From assembly GCA_964532485.1 (NCBI GenBank), contig CAZHKE010000004.1, positions 48,545 through 112,544 of the forward strand: a DNA stretch of 64,000 nt, written 5' to 3'. The notes beneath the pieces are model-generated. The model saw nothing but the letters and a program-made list of their open reading frames with translations. It was not told the origin of the DNA and did no database searches. Numbering within the stretch: position 1 is the stretch's first letter; every line of letters begins with the position of its first letter. Below are positions 7,942 to 16,260 of this stretch, in pieces. The position numbers were made by a program, and so were the translations under genes. Source of the DNA: DATBSK01 sp964532485 (lineage in GTDB: Bacteria; Actinomycetota; Acidimicrobiia; IMCC26256; PALSA-555).

Positions 7942-8463
7942 GTGCGTGCCACGATGCGGGATGTGAGTACCGGCCCCGCCGACGAGCACTCGGACGACCT
8001 GCGCTTCATGGCCGCGGCGATCGACCAGGCCCGCATCGGACGCGATGAGGGCGGGGTGCCGATCGGCGCGGTGCTCGTCGCCGACGGGAAGATCCTCGGC
8101 GCGGGCCGCAACCGGAGGATGCAGCTCGGCAGCGCAACTCGCCATGGCGAGACCGACGCGCTCGAGAACGCGGGTCGACTGCCCGCCACCGTGTACCGGC
8201 GAGCGACGATGTACACGACGCTGTCGCCCTGCTACATGTGCAGCGGTGCCATCTTGCTGTTCGGCATCCCGCGCGTCGTCGTCGGTGAGAACGATACGTT
8301 CATGGGAGCCGAGGGCATACTGCGCGAGCACGGCGTCGAGGTCGTCGTCCGCCGGTCACAAGCGTGCGTCGACCTGATGGCCGCGTTCATCGCTTCGCAT
8401 CCCCACGTCTGGCACGAGGACATCGGCGAACCGTATGAGGCGACGTCGACGGACCTCCGATGA
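7942..8463 (+). CDS. Cytosine deaminase, yeast Fcy1 type
   Basis: Zinc hydrolase of the cytidine/deoxycytidylate deaminase fold, 173 aa. It has the metal and proton-shuttle motif HGETDALENAG and the second zinc motif TLSPCYMCSGAI. The stretch GIPRVVVGENDTF, the tail HPHVWHEDIGEPYE and the overall length match the fungal cytosine deaminase rather than the tRNA adenosine deaminase TadA or the bacterial amidohydrolase-type CodA. It would convert cytosine to uracil. The uracil phosphoribosyltransferase gene lies 10 bp downstream, so the pair makes UMP from cytosine. Start uncertain: GTG 7942 abuts the previous stop, with ATG 7954 and GTG 7963 as alternatives. Confidence 0.82.
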   Translation: MRATMRDVSTGPADEHSDDLRFMAAAIDQARIGRDEGGVPIGAVLVADGKILGAGRNRRMQLGSATRHGETDALENAGRLPATVYRRATMYTTLSPCYMCSGAILLFGIPRVVVGENDTFMGAEGILREHGVEVVVRRSQACVDLMAAFIASHPHVWHEDIGEPYEATSTDLR

Positions 8464-8473
8464 GGTCCGTGAC

Positions 8474-9100
8474 GTGCCGCTGACGCTGGTCGATCACCCG
8501 CTCGTGCAACACAAGCTGTCGGTGCTGCGCGACCGCGAGACGGACACGTTGACCTTTCGTCAGCTCGTCGGCGAGCTCGCCGCGTTGCTGACCTATGAGG
8601 CGACCCGCGCGCTCGACCTCGAGCCGATCGAGGTCGAGACGCCCCTCGAGCGTGCCCAGCAGTGGAAGGTCAGTGGCAAGAAGCTTGCCGTCGTGCCGAT
8701 CTTTCGCGCCGGCCTCGGGATGCTCGACGCAGTCCTCGATCTCATCCCGGTGGCGCGTGTGGGCTTCGTCGGGTTGTACCGCAACGAGGAGACCCTCGAG
8801 CCAGTCGAGTACTACGCCAAGTTCCCGACCGACCTCGCGGAGCGCGACGCGTTGGTCCTCGATCCGATGCTCGCGACGGGTGGGTCGGCCTCGGCGGCCT
8901 GCTCGCTGCTCACGAGGAAGGGTGTTCGGCGGATGACGGTCGTCTGCCTGGTCGCGGCACCCGAAGGCCTCGCTCGGTTCTCCGCGGACCATCCCAGCGT
9001 GCAGATCGTCGCCGCCGCGCGCGACCGTGAGCTGAACGAGCTCGGCTACATCCTGCCCGGGCTCGGCGACGCGGGTGACAGGTTGTTCGGCACCCGCTGA
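8474..9100 (+). CDS. upp: Uracil phosphoribosyltransferase
   Basis: Converts uracil and PRPP to UMP. The 208-aa product from GTG 8474 has the length and N terminus typical of Upp (MPLTLVDHPLVQHKLSVLRD). Also present are VVPIFRAGLGMLDAVLDLIP, the PRPP-binding loop VLDPMLATGGSASAA, and a C-terminal YILPGLGDAGDRLFGT that closes the uracil pocket. A longer reading from 8435 would overlap the deaminase gene and add an Arg-rich tail, so I prefer GTG 8474. It is cotranscribed with the cytosine deaminase and faces the nucleoside hydrolase gene, which ends 31 bp away on the other strand. Confidence 0.96.
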   Translation: MPLTLVDHPLVQHKLSVLRDRETDTLTFRQLVGELAALLTYEATRALDLEPIEVETPLERAQQWKVSGKKLAVVPIFRAGLGMLDAVLDLIPVARVGFVGLYRNEETLEPVEYYAKFPTDLAERDALVLDPMLATGGSASAACSLLTRKGVRRMTVVCLVAAPEGLARFSADHPSVQIVAAARDRELNELGYILPGLGDAGDRLFGTR

Positions 9101-9131
9101 CCTGATCCGGTGCGGTCCCGCAGCTCGACCG

Positions 9132-10148
9132 TCACATCTCGCCGTAGAACCGGCGGAACTCGGCGCGCACCGCTGCGACGTCCGAACCGAGGGCGACGCG
9201 CCACACACCCTTGCCGTCGTAGAACTGCGCACGCGCGAGGTCGGCGAGCTCGGCCGGGATCAGGCCCTTCGTGATCCAGCGCGCGCGAAAGTCGAAGACG
9301 GTGGCGCCCCACGCCGCGCCGCCGGCGGTGTCGACCGACATCGGCAGCTCCTCGTACGTGAGGAGCTCGGGGTTCGCGACCGCCATCATCGTGAGCGTGT
9401 CGTGCGACGCGCAGCCTTCCTCGGACTCGATCTCGCTCAGCGCGCGATACACCTCGAACGGTCCCGCCATGAACTCGGCCTGCGGCGTGCGCCGCTCGTT
9501 CAGGACGCTGAACTCCTCGTCGTGCATCGTGGCCGTCAGCGTCACGTCGAGCCCCACCATCCGCGGAGGGTTGATCCATGGCGCAACTGCCATCTCGTTG
9601 GCGGCGACGGGATCGACCACGACGTTGAACTCGCCGTACGCGGTTGCGTTCCCCGGCGGCGATGCGACGCCGCCCATGATCACCAGCTCCTTCACGAGCT
9701 CGGGAAGCCGGGGCTCGACACGCAGCGCCAACGCCACGTTGGTGAACGGCCCGACCGCGACGAGGGTGATCTCGCCGGGCCGTTCGCGGCACAGCCGGAC
9801 GATCAGCTCGGCACCCGACTCGCCGACCGGTTGGAGCGCGACGTCGGGCGGCGCACGCCCTCCGAGCCCGTCCTCGCCGTGCATCAGCGTCGCAGGCGGC
9901 ACCTCGGGGGCGGGCCCGAGCTGGTCCTCGGCTCCGACTGCGAACGGCACGTCGGGTCGTCGCGCCGCGTCGAGCACCTTCGCGACGTTGCGTGCCGTGG
10001 CGCCCGCGGAGAGCACTCCCGCGACCGTCGTGACGGCGAGCAGGTCGAGCTCGGGCGCCACGAGGCCGTACCAGAGCGCCGAGTAGTCGTCGACGCCCCC
10101 GTCGGTGTCGAGGATCACCGGAACCCGCCTCGCTTCACGCTCGCTCAT
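9132..10148 (-). CDS. Nucleoside hydrolase, inosine-uridine preferring family
   Basis: 338-aa N-ribosyl hydrolase that would release a base from a ribonucleoside, using a Ca ion. The calcium motif reads DTDGGVDD; the usual form is DTDPGxDD, so Pro is Gly here. Further family motifs are ITLVAVGPFTNVALAL, LVIMGGVASPPGN, AYGEFNVVVDPVAA and the late VDTAGGAAWGAT. ATG 10148 gives MSEREARRVPVILDTDGG, placing the motif at the N terminus as in the family. It converges on upp and supplies uracil or other bases for salvage by its neighbours. Base preference cannot be read from the sequence. Confidence 0.9.
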   Translation of the reverse strand: MSEREARRVPVILDTDGGVDDYSALWYGLVAPELDLLAVTTVAGVLSAGATARNVAKVLDAARRPDVPFAVGAEDQLGPAPEVPPATLMHGEDGLGGRAPPDVALQPVGESGAELIVRLCRERPGEITLVAVGPFTNVALALRVEPRLPELVKELVIMGGVASPPGNATAYGEFNVVVDPVAANEMAVAPWINPPRMVGLDVTLTATMHDEEFSVLNERRTPQAEFMAGPFEVYRALSEIESEEGCASHDTLTMMAVANPELLTYEELPMSVDTAGGAAWGATVFDFRARWITKGLIPAELADLARAQFYDGKGVWRVALGSDVAAVRAEFRRFYGEM

Positions 10149-10189
10149 CGGACCTGCCGCGGTCGCCCCACTCGGTGCCTGCCCCGATG

Positions 10190-11278
10190 TCACTGGCCCA
10201 GGACGTGCGTAGCGACGCGCTCGAGGTGAGATTCCGGGTCGCCGAGGAGGAGCTCGTCGACCTTCACGCGCCGCAGATAGAGGTGGAGGTCGTGCTCCCA
10301 GGTGATTGCGATGCCACCGTGGATCTGCACCGCGTCGCCGACCACCGTGACCGCGTGCTCGGTCGCGGTCGCCTTCGCGGTCGCGGCCGCGACATCGGCG
10401 TGGGTCGTACCTGCTTCCACCTCCCACGCGCCGAAGTAGGTGGCGGACCGGGCGTTCTCGACTGCCACCAGCATCTCGGCCGCCTTGTGCTTCACGGCCT
10501 GGAACACTCCGATCGGCTGTCCGAACTGCTGGCGCACCTTGGCGTAGTCGGCACTGAGCTCGAGCGACCGTCCCGCGGCGCCTGTCGCGTCGGCGGCCAG
10601 GGCGACGTACGCGCGCCGCCGCGCGTCGTCGAGCGCGTCGTCGGCGCCCCCTACCGCGCCCAGCGGCTCACCCTCGGCGGCTTCGAGCACCACCTCTGCC
10701 GGACGCCGGGTGCGGTCGAGGGCAGGCAGGTCCTCGACAGAGGCGCCGGAGGTGGCGGTCCGCACCGCGTACACCGACTGCCCGTCACCCTCGACGACGG
10801 GTACGAGCACGAGGTCGGCGGCGGCGCCTTCGACGACGAGCGGCAGTCGGCCGGTGAGCCGCCCGTCGGCGCAGCGCACCTCACCCGGCGTGTTGCCCGT
10901 GCCCGGGCCGGTGAGCGCGACCGCGACGACGAGGGCACCGCTGGCGATGGCAGTGCCGATCTCGGCGGTTTGCTCGGCGGAGCCGAGCGCGCCGACGAGG
11001 AAGCCGCCCATCACCGTGGTCGCCAGGAACGGGACCGGTGCGACCGCGCGCCCGAGCTCCTCGGCCACCACGACCTGGTCGATCAGGCCGCCGCCGCTCC
11101 CGCCGTGAGCCTCGTCGATGCCGAGCCCGAGCGCGCCCGCGTCGGCCAGCATCGCCCAGAGCTCTCGGTCGACGGCGGGCCCGCCGTCGTAGGCCGCGCG
11201 CGGGTTCGCCCGTTCGACGAGCAGGCGACGCAGCGACGCCCGCAGCTCGTCCTGCTCGGAGGTGAACTGATACTCCAC
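10190..11278 (-). CDS. Acyl-CoA dehydrogenase family protein (FadE-like)
   Basis: FAD-dependent ACAD-fold subunit, 362 aa. It has the helical N-domain (FTSEQDELRASLRRLL), a middle beta domain that is poor in canonical motifs, and a clear C-domain: YAKVRQQFGQPIGVFQAVKH, then QIHGGIAITWEHDLHLYLRR. No Glu sits at the usual YEGT catalytic position; LLLGDPESH is found there. It resembles the smaller subunit of the heteromeric FadE pairs used on steroid side chains in mycobacteria; a partner may be encoded elsewhere. The GTG at 11278 opens directly on MEYQFTSEQ. It is divergent from a crotonase gene, with an 82-bp gap. Confidence 0.85.
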   Translation of the reverse strand: MEYQFTSEQDELRASLRRLLVERANPRAAYDGGPAVDRELWAMLADAGALGLGIDEAHGGSGGGLIDQVVVAEELGRAVAPVPFLATTVMGGFLVGALGSAEQTAEIGTAIASGALVVAVALTGPGTGNTPGEVRCADGRLTGRLPLVVEGAAADLVLVPVVEGDGQSVYAVRTATSGASVEDLPALDRTRRPAEVVLEAAEGEPLGAVGGADDALDDARRRAYVALAADATGAAGRSLELSADYAKVRQQFGQPIGVFQAVKHKAAEMLVAVENARSATYFGAWEVEAGTTHADVAAATAKATATEHAVTVVGDAVQIHGGIAITWEHDLHLYLRRVKVDELLLGDPESHLERVATHVLGQ

Positions 11279-11306
11279 GGCGCTAGCCTCGGCTTCGTTG
11301 CGGGAT

Positions 11307-11320
11307 CGTGCAAGTCTTGC
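11307..11320. promoter_or_regulatory. GCAAG-T-CTTGC palindrome in a divergent promoter
   Basis: The 11-bp perfect palindrome GCAAGTCTTGC (11310-11320) sits midway between the ACAD start (11278, leftward) and the crotonase start (11361, rightward). It resembles the CAAGnnCTTG core recalled for the mycobacterial KstR2 regulator, but with a one-base spacer. An operator role is inferred from position only. Confidence 0.35.
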
Positions 11321-11360
11321 GCGCGAGCGACAGATCAGCCGAGCGGGAGCCCGACGGGAC

Positions 11361-12173
11361 GTGCCGGACCAGACATCATCGAGCTGGGAGACGATCCGGG
11401 TCGAACGTGATGGTGGCGTGACGCTCGTGACGATCGACCGGCCCGAACGGATGAACGCGATCAACAGCGTGATGATGGACGAGCTCGAGCGCTTCTGGGA
11501 GGCCTTCGACCGCGATCCCGACCAACGGGTCGCGATCGTCACCGGCTCCGGCGACCGGGCGTTCTGTGTGGGTGCGGACGTCAAGGAGATCGCCGAGCTG
11601 GGCGCGCTCCCCGAGCGCCAACGTCACCCCGACGTGCGCATCGCATCTCGGATCACGCCGCTGCAATCACGCGTCTCGAAGCCCACGATCTGCGCGGTCA
11701 ACGGCATCTGCGCTGGCGGGGGCCTGCACTTCGTGGCCGACTGCGACGTGTCGATCGCCGCCGAGGAAGCGACGTTCGTCGACCCGCACGTCAGCGTCGG
11801 GCAGGTCAGCGCGCTCGAGCCGATCGTCCTCGCGCGGCGGGTCCCGCTCGGCGCGCTGCTGCGCATGGTGCTCGTCGGGAGCCACGAGACCCTCACCGCG
11901 CGGCGCGCGTACGAGCTCGGGATCGTCACCGAGGTCGTCCCGCGAGCCGAGCTGGGCGACCGCAGCCTCGACCTCGCGCGCAAGATCGCGTCGAACTCCC
12001 CGGCCGCGATCGCGGCCAGCCGAAGGGCCGTGTGGGACTCCCTGGAGATGTCGTTGGAGGCCGCGCGCCAGCACGGGTGGGACCTGCTGATGACCCACTG
12101 GGGCCACCCCGACTTCGACGAGGGTCCGCGCGCCTTCGCCGAGAAGCGCACACCGGACTGGCACCGCCAGTAG
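11361..12173 (+). CDS. Enoyl-CoA hydratase/isomerase (crotonase) family protein with atypical active site
   Basis: 270-aa crotonase-fold protein. The fold is secure (LVTIDRPERMNAIN, FCVGADVKE with the CoA oxyanion segment, AVNGICAGGG). The two residues that are catalytic glutamates in rat enoyl-CoA hydratase (144 and 164) are both His here: GGGLHFVADCD and FVDPHVSVG. It is therefore unlikely to be an ordinary hydratase; decarboxylase, hydrolase or thioesterase-type chemistry is possible. The crotonase at 40146-40937 shares the DPHV signature. GTG 11361 is chosen because an earlier start would add an Arg-rich leader across the divergent promoter. It is followed by a ferredoxin after 24 bp. Confidence 0.87.
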   Translation: MPDQTSSSWETIRVERDGGVTLVTIDRPERMNAINSVMMDELERFWEAFDRDPDQRVAIVTGSGDRAFCVGADVKEIAELGALPERQRHPDVRIASRITPLQSRVSKPTICAVNGICAGGGLHFVADCDVSIAAEEATFVDPHVSVGQVSALEPIVLARRVPLGALLRMVLVGSHETLTARRAYELGIVTEVVPRAELGDRSLDLARKIASNSPAAIAASRRAVWDSLEMSLEAARQHGWDLLMTHWGHPDFDEGPRAFAEKRTPDWHRQ

Positions 12174-12197
12174 CGCGACGAGGAGACGGAGGCGGCG

Positions 12198-12407
12198 ATG
12201 GCGATCGAGGTCCGCATCGACGAGGGCGCCTGCATGGGCTCGCACGAGTGCTCCTTCTGGGCACCAGGGGTCTTCGACAACCGTGAGGACGGCAAGGCGT
12301 TCGTCGTCGACACGTCGGCGCAGCCCCGCGACAAGATCGTCGATGCGGCGAAGCGGTGCCCGAACTTCGCGATCGCCGTCTTCGAGGACGGCACGCAGAT
12401 CGCGTGA
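12198..12407 (+). CDS. 3Fe-4S ferredoxin, P450-associated type
   Basis: 69-aa small electron carrier. Its cysteines follow the single-cluster pattern of actinobacterial P450 ferredoxins: Cys-x5-Cys in GACMGSHEC, then the distal Cys-Pro in AAKRCPNFAI. With three Cys and His/Ser between the first two, a 3Fe-4S cluster is expected. A strong GGAGG lies upstream of ATG 12198. The P450 gene ends 9 bp away on the opposite strand, so the two converge rather than form an operon, but a functional partnership is likely. Confidence 0.9.
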   Translation: MAIEVRIDEGACMGSHECSFWAPGVFDNREDGKAFVVDTSAQPRDKIVDAAKRCPNFAIAVFEDGTQIA

Positions 12408-12416
12408 CCGGCGGCG

Positions 12417-13604
12417 TCAGGCCGGCGTGAACACCACCGGCAGGTGCTTGGGGCCGCGGAAGGCAAAGAAGTTGACCTTCTCGTAGACGAAGTCGGGTGC
12501 AAGCCGAGGCTCGGCGACGTGGTCGAACAGCTCGTTCATCAGGATGCGGGTCTGCAGACGAGCCAACGGCGCGCCGACGCACAGGTGCGGCCCGAGGCCG
12601 AACGCCATGTGGTTGGTCACCAGGCCGCGGTCGAGGTCGAACTCCGCGGCATGGTCGTAGACCGATTCGTCGCGGTTGGCCGATCCCATGCTGACGATCA
12701 CCCGCTCGCCCTGCTTGATCGGACACTCCGCGAGATCGGTGTCGCGTGTCGCGGTCCGGAACATGAGCTGGACCGGCGAGTCGTGGCGCAGCGACTCCTC
12801 GATGGCGGCAGGCAGGAGCTCGCGATCCGCGCGCACGCGCTGGTACCGCTCGGGGACCCGGATCAGCTCGTGGCAGAGGTTCGCGATCAAGTTGGTCGTC
12901 GTCTCGTTCCCCGCCATGAGCATGAAGCGGACCTGCGTGACGACCTCGGTGTCGGTCAGGTGGCGGCCGTCGGTGAGCTCGTGCGAGATCATCCGCGTGA
13001 TGATGTCGTCGGGTGGGTCGTCCTCGGCGCGACGCAGCCGCACCTGCTCGAGGATGTACGCGTTGAACTCGTGCTCCGTGTCCGTGCGGGTGCGCTGGCC
13101 GCCCGGTGACGATGCCTTGTCCTCGACCATGTCGGCCGTCCACGCGTGGAAGCGGTCGTGGTCCGACTCGGGCACGCCGAGCATGTTCGCGATGACCTTC
13201 GACGGCAGCGGCACCGCGAAATCGGTGACGAGGTCGGCTCGGCCGGTCGACGCGAAGCGTCCGACGACGTCCTCGGCGAGCGCGCGGATGTACGGCTCGG
13301 CATCGGCGATCGCGGCCGGGGACAGCGCGGTGAGGAGCAGCCGACGGATCGGCCCGTGGCGGGGTGGATCGATCTCGTTCAGGGTCTGCTCCTCGGCCGG
13401 CTTCTCGCCGCCGAGGCGCAGGCCGCCCGCGTTCGAGAAGATCTCCCAGTTGCGGAAGACGAACGCGGTGTCGGGGTGGCGAACCACGAAGTTCACGCCG
13501 GGGACGGGCTTGCTGACCGGGCTGCGGTCGCGGAGCTCGGCCAGCCGCTCGTACGGTTCGGCAGCATCGTCCGGGTCGAGGGGGTTGAACGCCTCGTCGG
13601 CCAC
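12417..13604 (-). CDS. Cytochrome P450
   Basis: Heme monooxygenase, 395 aa, soluble bacterial class I length. The I-helix motif AGNETTTN has the acid-alcohol pair, EESLR supplies ExxR, and the heme loop FGLGPHLCVGAPLAR contains the Cys ligand. It closely resembles the P450 at 27642-28880. The GTG at 13604 is six bases downstream of a CAAGAT -10 and 17-bp-spaced TTGACA -35, so the mRNA appears leaderless. The same promoter arrangement is found before the crotonase at 19287-20084. It would hydroxylate a hydrophobic substrate with electrons from a ferredoxin such as the convergent 12198 gene; substrate unknown. Confidence 0.95.
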   Translation of the reverse strand: MADEAFNPLDPDDAAEPYERLAELRDRSPVSKPVPGVNFVVRHPDTAFVFRNWEIFSNAGGLRLGGEKPAEEQTLNEIDPPRHGPIRRLLLTALSPAAIADAEPYIRALAEDVVGRFASTGRADLVTDFAVPLPSKVIANMLGVPESDHDRFHAWTADMVEDKASSPGGQRTRTDTEHEFNAYILEQVRLRRAEDDPPDDIITRMISHELTDGRHLTDTEVVTQVRFMLMAGNETTTNLIANLCHELIRVPERYQRVRADRELLPAAIEESLRHDSPVQLMFRTATRDTDLAECPIKQGERVIVSMGSANRDESVYDHAAEFDLDRGLVTNHMAFGLGPHLCVGAPLARLQTRILMNELFDHVAEPRLAPDFVYEKVNFFAFRGPKHLPVVFTPA

Positions 13605-13639
13605 GACGGCATCTTGCGGAGCACCGCAATCATTGTCAA
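13605..13639 (-). promoter_or_regulatory. Promoter of the P450 gene, leaderless type
   Basis: On the minus strand TTGACA (13639-13634) and CAAGAT (13616-13611) are 17 bp apart, and six bases separate CAAGAT from the GTG start at 13604. This places the transcription start at or next to the GTG. The words GCATCTTGCGGA and ATTGTCAA on the plus strand, spaced by 11 bases, recur identically at 20089-20119. Confidence 0.7.
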
Positions 13640-13682
13640 GACGAGCAAGATACAGTCGGCCGTCCGAGCGGGAGGAGCACCG

Positions 13683-14483
13683 ATGGACCTGGGCCTGGAG
13701 GGCAAGGTGGCGCTGATCGCCGGGGCGAGTGAGGGGATGGGTCGGGGCACCGCGCTCGTCCTCGGCGCCGAGGGCGCGCAGCTCGCGCTGGTCGCGCGCA
13801 CGGCGGCCACGCTCGAGAAGACCGCCGCAGAGGTCGCGGAGCGAACCGGCGCGGAGGTCGCGCCCTTCGCAGCCGACGTGATCGACACCGCTGAAGTCGA
13901 GCGGGTCGTCGCCGAGGTGAGAGACAGGTTCGGAACCGTCGACGTGCTGGTGAACACGGTGGGTGCCTGCGAGACGGTGCCAGAGCTCGCCGACCGCACC
14001 GACGACGTGTGGCAGCGTGCATACGACTCGGTCCTCATGGCGGCGGTGAGGGCCTGCCGAGCGGTGGTCCCGATCATGCAGGAGCACGGTGGGGGAGCAA
14101 TCGTCAACATCTCGGCGATGTCGGTGCGTCATTGGATCCCTCGCATCGAGCACTACTCGGCGGCCAAGGCTGCGCTCGCGCACTTCACGAAGAACCTCGC
14201 GCGTGAGTTCGCACACGATCACATTCGTTCGAACGCGGTGATGCCGGGCTGGATCGGCTCGGAGAGCGTGCGCCGGAACCTCGAACCGCGTTGTCGTGAC
14301 CTCGGCCTCGACACAGTGGACGACTACTTCCCGATCGGCAACGAGCGCATGGGTGGCGTCACCTGGGCGGACCGCATGGGCACGCCCGAGGAGATCGGCA
14401 ACGTCGTCGCGTTCCTTGCGTCGGAGCGGGCGAGCTACGTCAACGGCGCGCTCGTCAACGTCGACGGCGGCTCGAGCTTCTGA
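13683..14483 (+). CDS. Short-chain dehydrogenase/reductase (SDR)
   Basis: 266-aa classical SDR. Cofactor motif GASEGMG, followed by VLVNTVGAC in place of the usual NNAG, catalytic Ser in IVNISAMS, and YSAAK. The C-terminal NGALVNVDGGSSF ending is typical. GGGAGGAG lies just upstream of ATG 13683, giving a firm start. It is divergent from the P450 gene, with a 78-bp promoter region. Arg after strand beta-2 (LVARTAAT) suggests NADP preference. It may oxidise the alcohol made by the P450; that link is inference from position. Confidence 0.9.
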   Translation: MDLGLEGKVALIAGASEGMGRGTALVLGAEGAQLALVARTAATLEKTAAEVAERTGAEVAPFAADVIDTAEVERVVAEVRDRFGTVDVLVNTVGACETVPELADRTDDVWQRAYDSVLMAAVRACRAVVPIMQEHGGGAIVNISAMSVRHWIPRIEHYSAAKAALAHFTKNLAREFAHDHIRSNAVMPGWIGSESVRRNLEPRCRDLGLDTVDDYFPIGNERMGGVTWADRMGTPEEIGNVVAFLASERASYVNGALVNVDGGSSF

Positions 14484-14522
14484 CCGGCGCGCGGGGGCAT
14501 CCGGGCGGCTCGTGGACCGGCA

Positions 14523-16244
14523 TCACGGGGGATCCGCTCCCGGCGTCGACGCGCCGTCAGCCATGAGCTCGACGTCGCCGCGCGTGCCGTCCACGGTGAC
14601 CGTCTGACCGGTCGCGAGGCGCGTCGAGCAGTCCTTGACGTTGATGACACACGGGATCCCGAGCTCGCGGGCGATCACCGCGCCGTGCGAGAGCGCGCCG
14701 CCGAGGTCGATCACCGCCGCGGCGGCGTCGAGGAAGAGCGGTGTCCACGCCGGGTCGGTGGTGCGCGCCACGAGGACCTCACCCGGCTGGAGGTCGGCGG
14801 CGAACGGATCGGTGACGACCCGCACCTTGGCGGTGGCCATGCCCGGCGACGCGCCGAGCCCGTGCAACACCGGGCTGTCTGTCACCCCGGACCCGCCGAC
14901 CGGCGCGGACGGGAGCAGCCCGAGCTGGCGAATGCGCTCGTCGGGAACGACGTCGACCGAGCCGGGCGCCGCGAGGAACAGCTCGGGGAGCTCGAGGACG
15001 CGCGCGCGCTCGTGCACGCCGCGACGCCGCGCGACGTCGTCACGGCGATCAGGCGGGTTGGCCCGCACCACGTCGGCGACCACCTCGTCGAACGTGAGGA
15101 ACCATCCGTCCTCGGGACGGTCGATCGCGCCACGGTCGACGAGCCGTCGCGCGGCCTCGCGGGCAGCGAGCCGGAGCCGCGCCACGCCCAACACCTCGGG
15201 CACCTTCGTGTTCTCCCGCCAGCGCAGGTGATGCTCGAGGCTCCGGAGCAGCCCGGCGAGAACTGGCCGGCGCGGTCCGGCATCCGCGCGAAGCCGCGCG
15301 CGCGCCGCGGCGACATCGCGTTCGACCGCGCGGTTGCGCTCGTCGCCGCGCGACCTCGTCTGCTCGACGAGCATCTCGAGGTACCGGTCGTCCTCGCCCC
15401 ACGGGCGTGACGCGAGCTCGTACTCGATCGGTCCGCGGAACCCGTACTCCGTACGCCACGCGTCGAGTGTCATCAAGCCGTCGCCGACGCGACCGAGTGC
15501 AGTCATCGCATCGCTCGTGTGGATCCCGCCGATGTTGGTCATCGCGCGAGCCGCCAGTGCCGGACCCTCGTCCCCGCTGGTGCGCGTCGCGAGCTTCACG
15601 AGCTGCTCGTAGACGCTCGCTGCGATCATGTTCGACACGAGGAGCGGGACGCGCCAACGCTCTGCGTTGACTGCGTAGAACGCGAGCTCTGCGACGAGCT
15701 CGGAGTCGTCGACGGCCGCCCAGTCGAGGTCAAGCGCCTGCTCCCAACGGCGACGATTCTCCGCCTCGTAGACGCGGGAGTCGCGGGGGTATCGCCGCAT
15801 CGCGCGCAGGACCCGCGCGCCGACCGAGGCGATCTGGCGTGGGCTGCCGCCGCCCGCCGGCTCGGCCCAGTCCGGGTCGGGCGGCAGACCGAAGTACTGC
15901 TCGCCGACCGCCTGCGCCGACCAGCCCGGCACGGCATCGGCCATGCGGAGCGTCGGCTCGAGCCCGACGGCGACGAACCCGTAGAACACGCCGGCACAGT
16001 CGACGACCGGCGCGCGCTCGATCAGGCCGAGCACGTCGGTGTACGTGGTCGGCAACGAGCGGATCTGGGGCACCGCGACCGCCGTCTGCGTGAGCGGCGT
16101 CACCGGGTTCGGCCACTGGTCGGCGCCGTTGGCCCGGGTGTAGAGCCGCGGCTCGGCGGGCCACGTGCAGAGCTCGTCGTCGAGGTTCGCGAGGTCGCGC
16201 ACGAGGTCCTCGGGTGTGTGCGCCGCCCTGTTGGGTCGCGTCAT
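14523..16244 (-). CDS. PEP-utilising-enzyme-like protein without ATP-grasp domain, copy 1
   Basis: 573 aa. The C terminus holds the swivelling phosphohistidine domain of PEP synthase/pyruvate phosphate dikinase/rifampin phosphotransferase: VARTTDPAWTPLF, then GGALSHGAVIARELGIP with the His that is phosphorylated in that family, ending TGQTVTVDGTRGDVEL. The N-terminal 450 residues begin RLYTRANGADQWPNPVTPLT, like the substrate-binding middle domain of the rifampin phosphotransferase group, and contain no recognisable ATP-grasp. The source of phosphate is therefore unclear. ATG 16244 has GGAG upstream. It is the last gene of the leftward operon 20084-14523. A homologue lies at 20215-21906. Confidence 0.8.
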   Translation of the reverse strand: MTRPNRAAHTPEDLVRDLANLDDELCTWPAEPRLYTRANGADQWPNPVTPLTQTAVAVPQIRSLPTTYTDVLGLIERAPVVDCAGVFYGFVAVGLEPTLRMADAVPGWSAQAVGEQYFGLPPDPDWAEPAGGGSPRQIASVGARVLRAMRRYPRDSRVYEAENRRRWEQALDLDWAAVDDSELVAELAFYAVNAERWRVPLLVSNMIAASVYEQLVKLATRTSGDEGPALAARAMTNIGGIHTSDAMTALGRVGDGLMTLDAWRTEYGFRGPIEYELASRPWGEDDRYLEMLVEQTRSRGDERNRAVERDVAAARARLRADAGPRRPVLAGLLRSLEHHLRWRENTKVPEVLGVARLRLAAREAARRLVDRGAIDRPEDGWFLTFDEVVADVVRANPPDRRDDVARRRGVHERARVLELPELFLAAPGSVDVVPDERIRQLGLLPSAPVGGSGVTDSPVLHGLGASPGMATAKVRVVTDPFAADLQPGEVLVARTTDPAWTPLFLDAAAAVIDLGGALSHGAVIARELGIPCVINVKDCSTRLATGQTVTVDGTRGDVELMADGASTPGADPP

Positions 16245-16260
16245 GGGCTCTCGCACTCCT

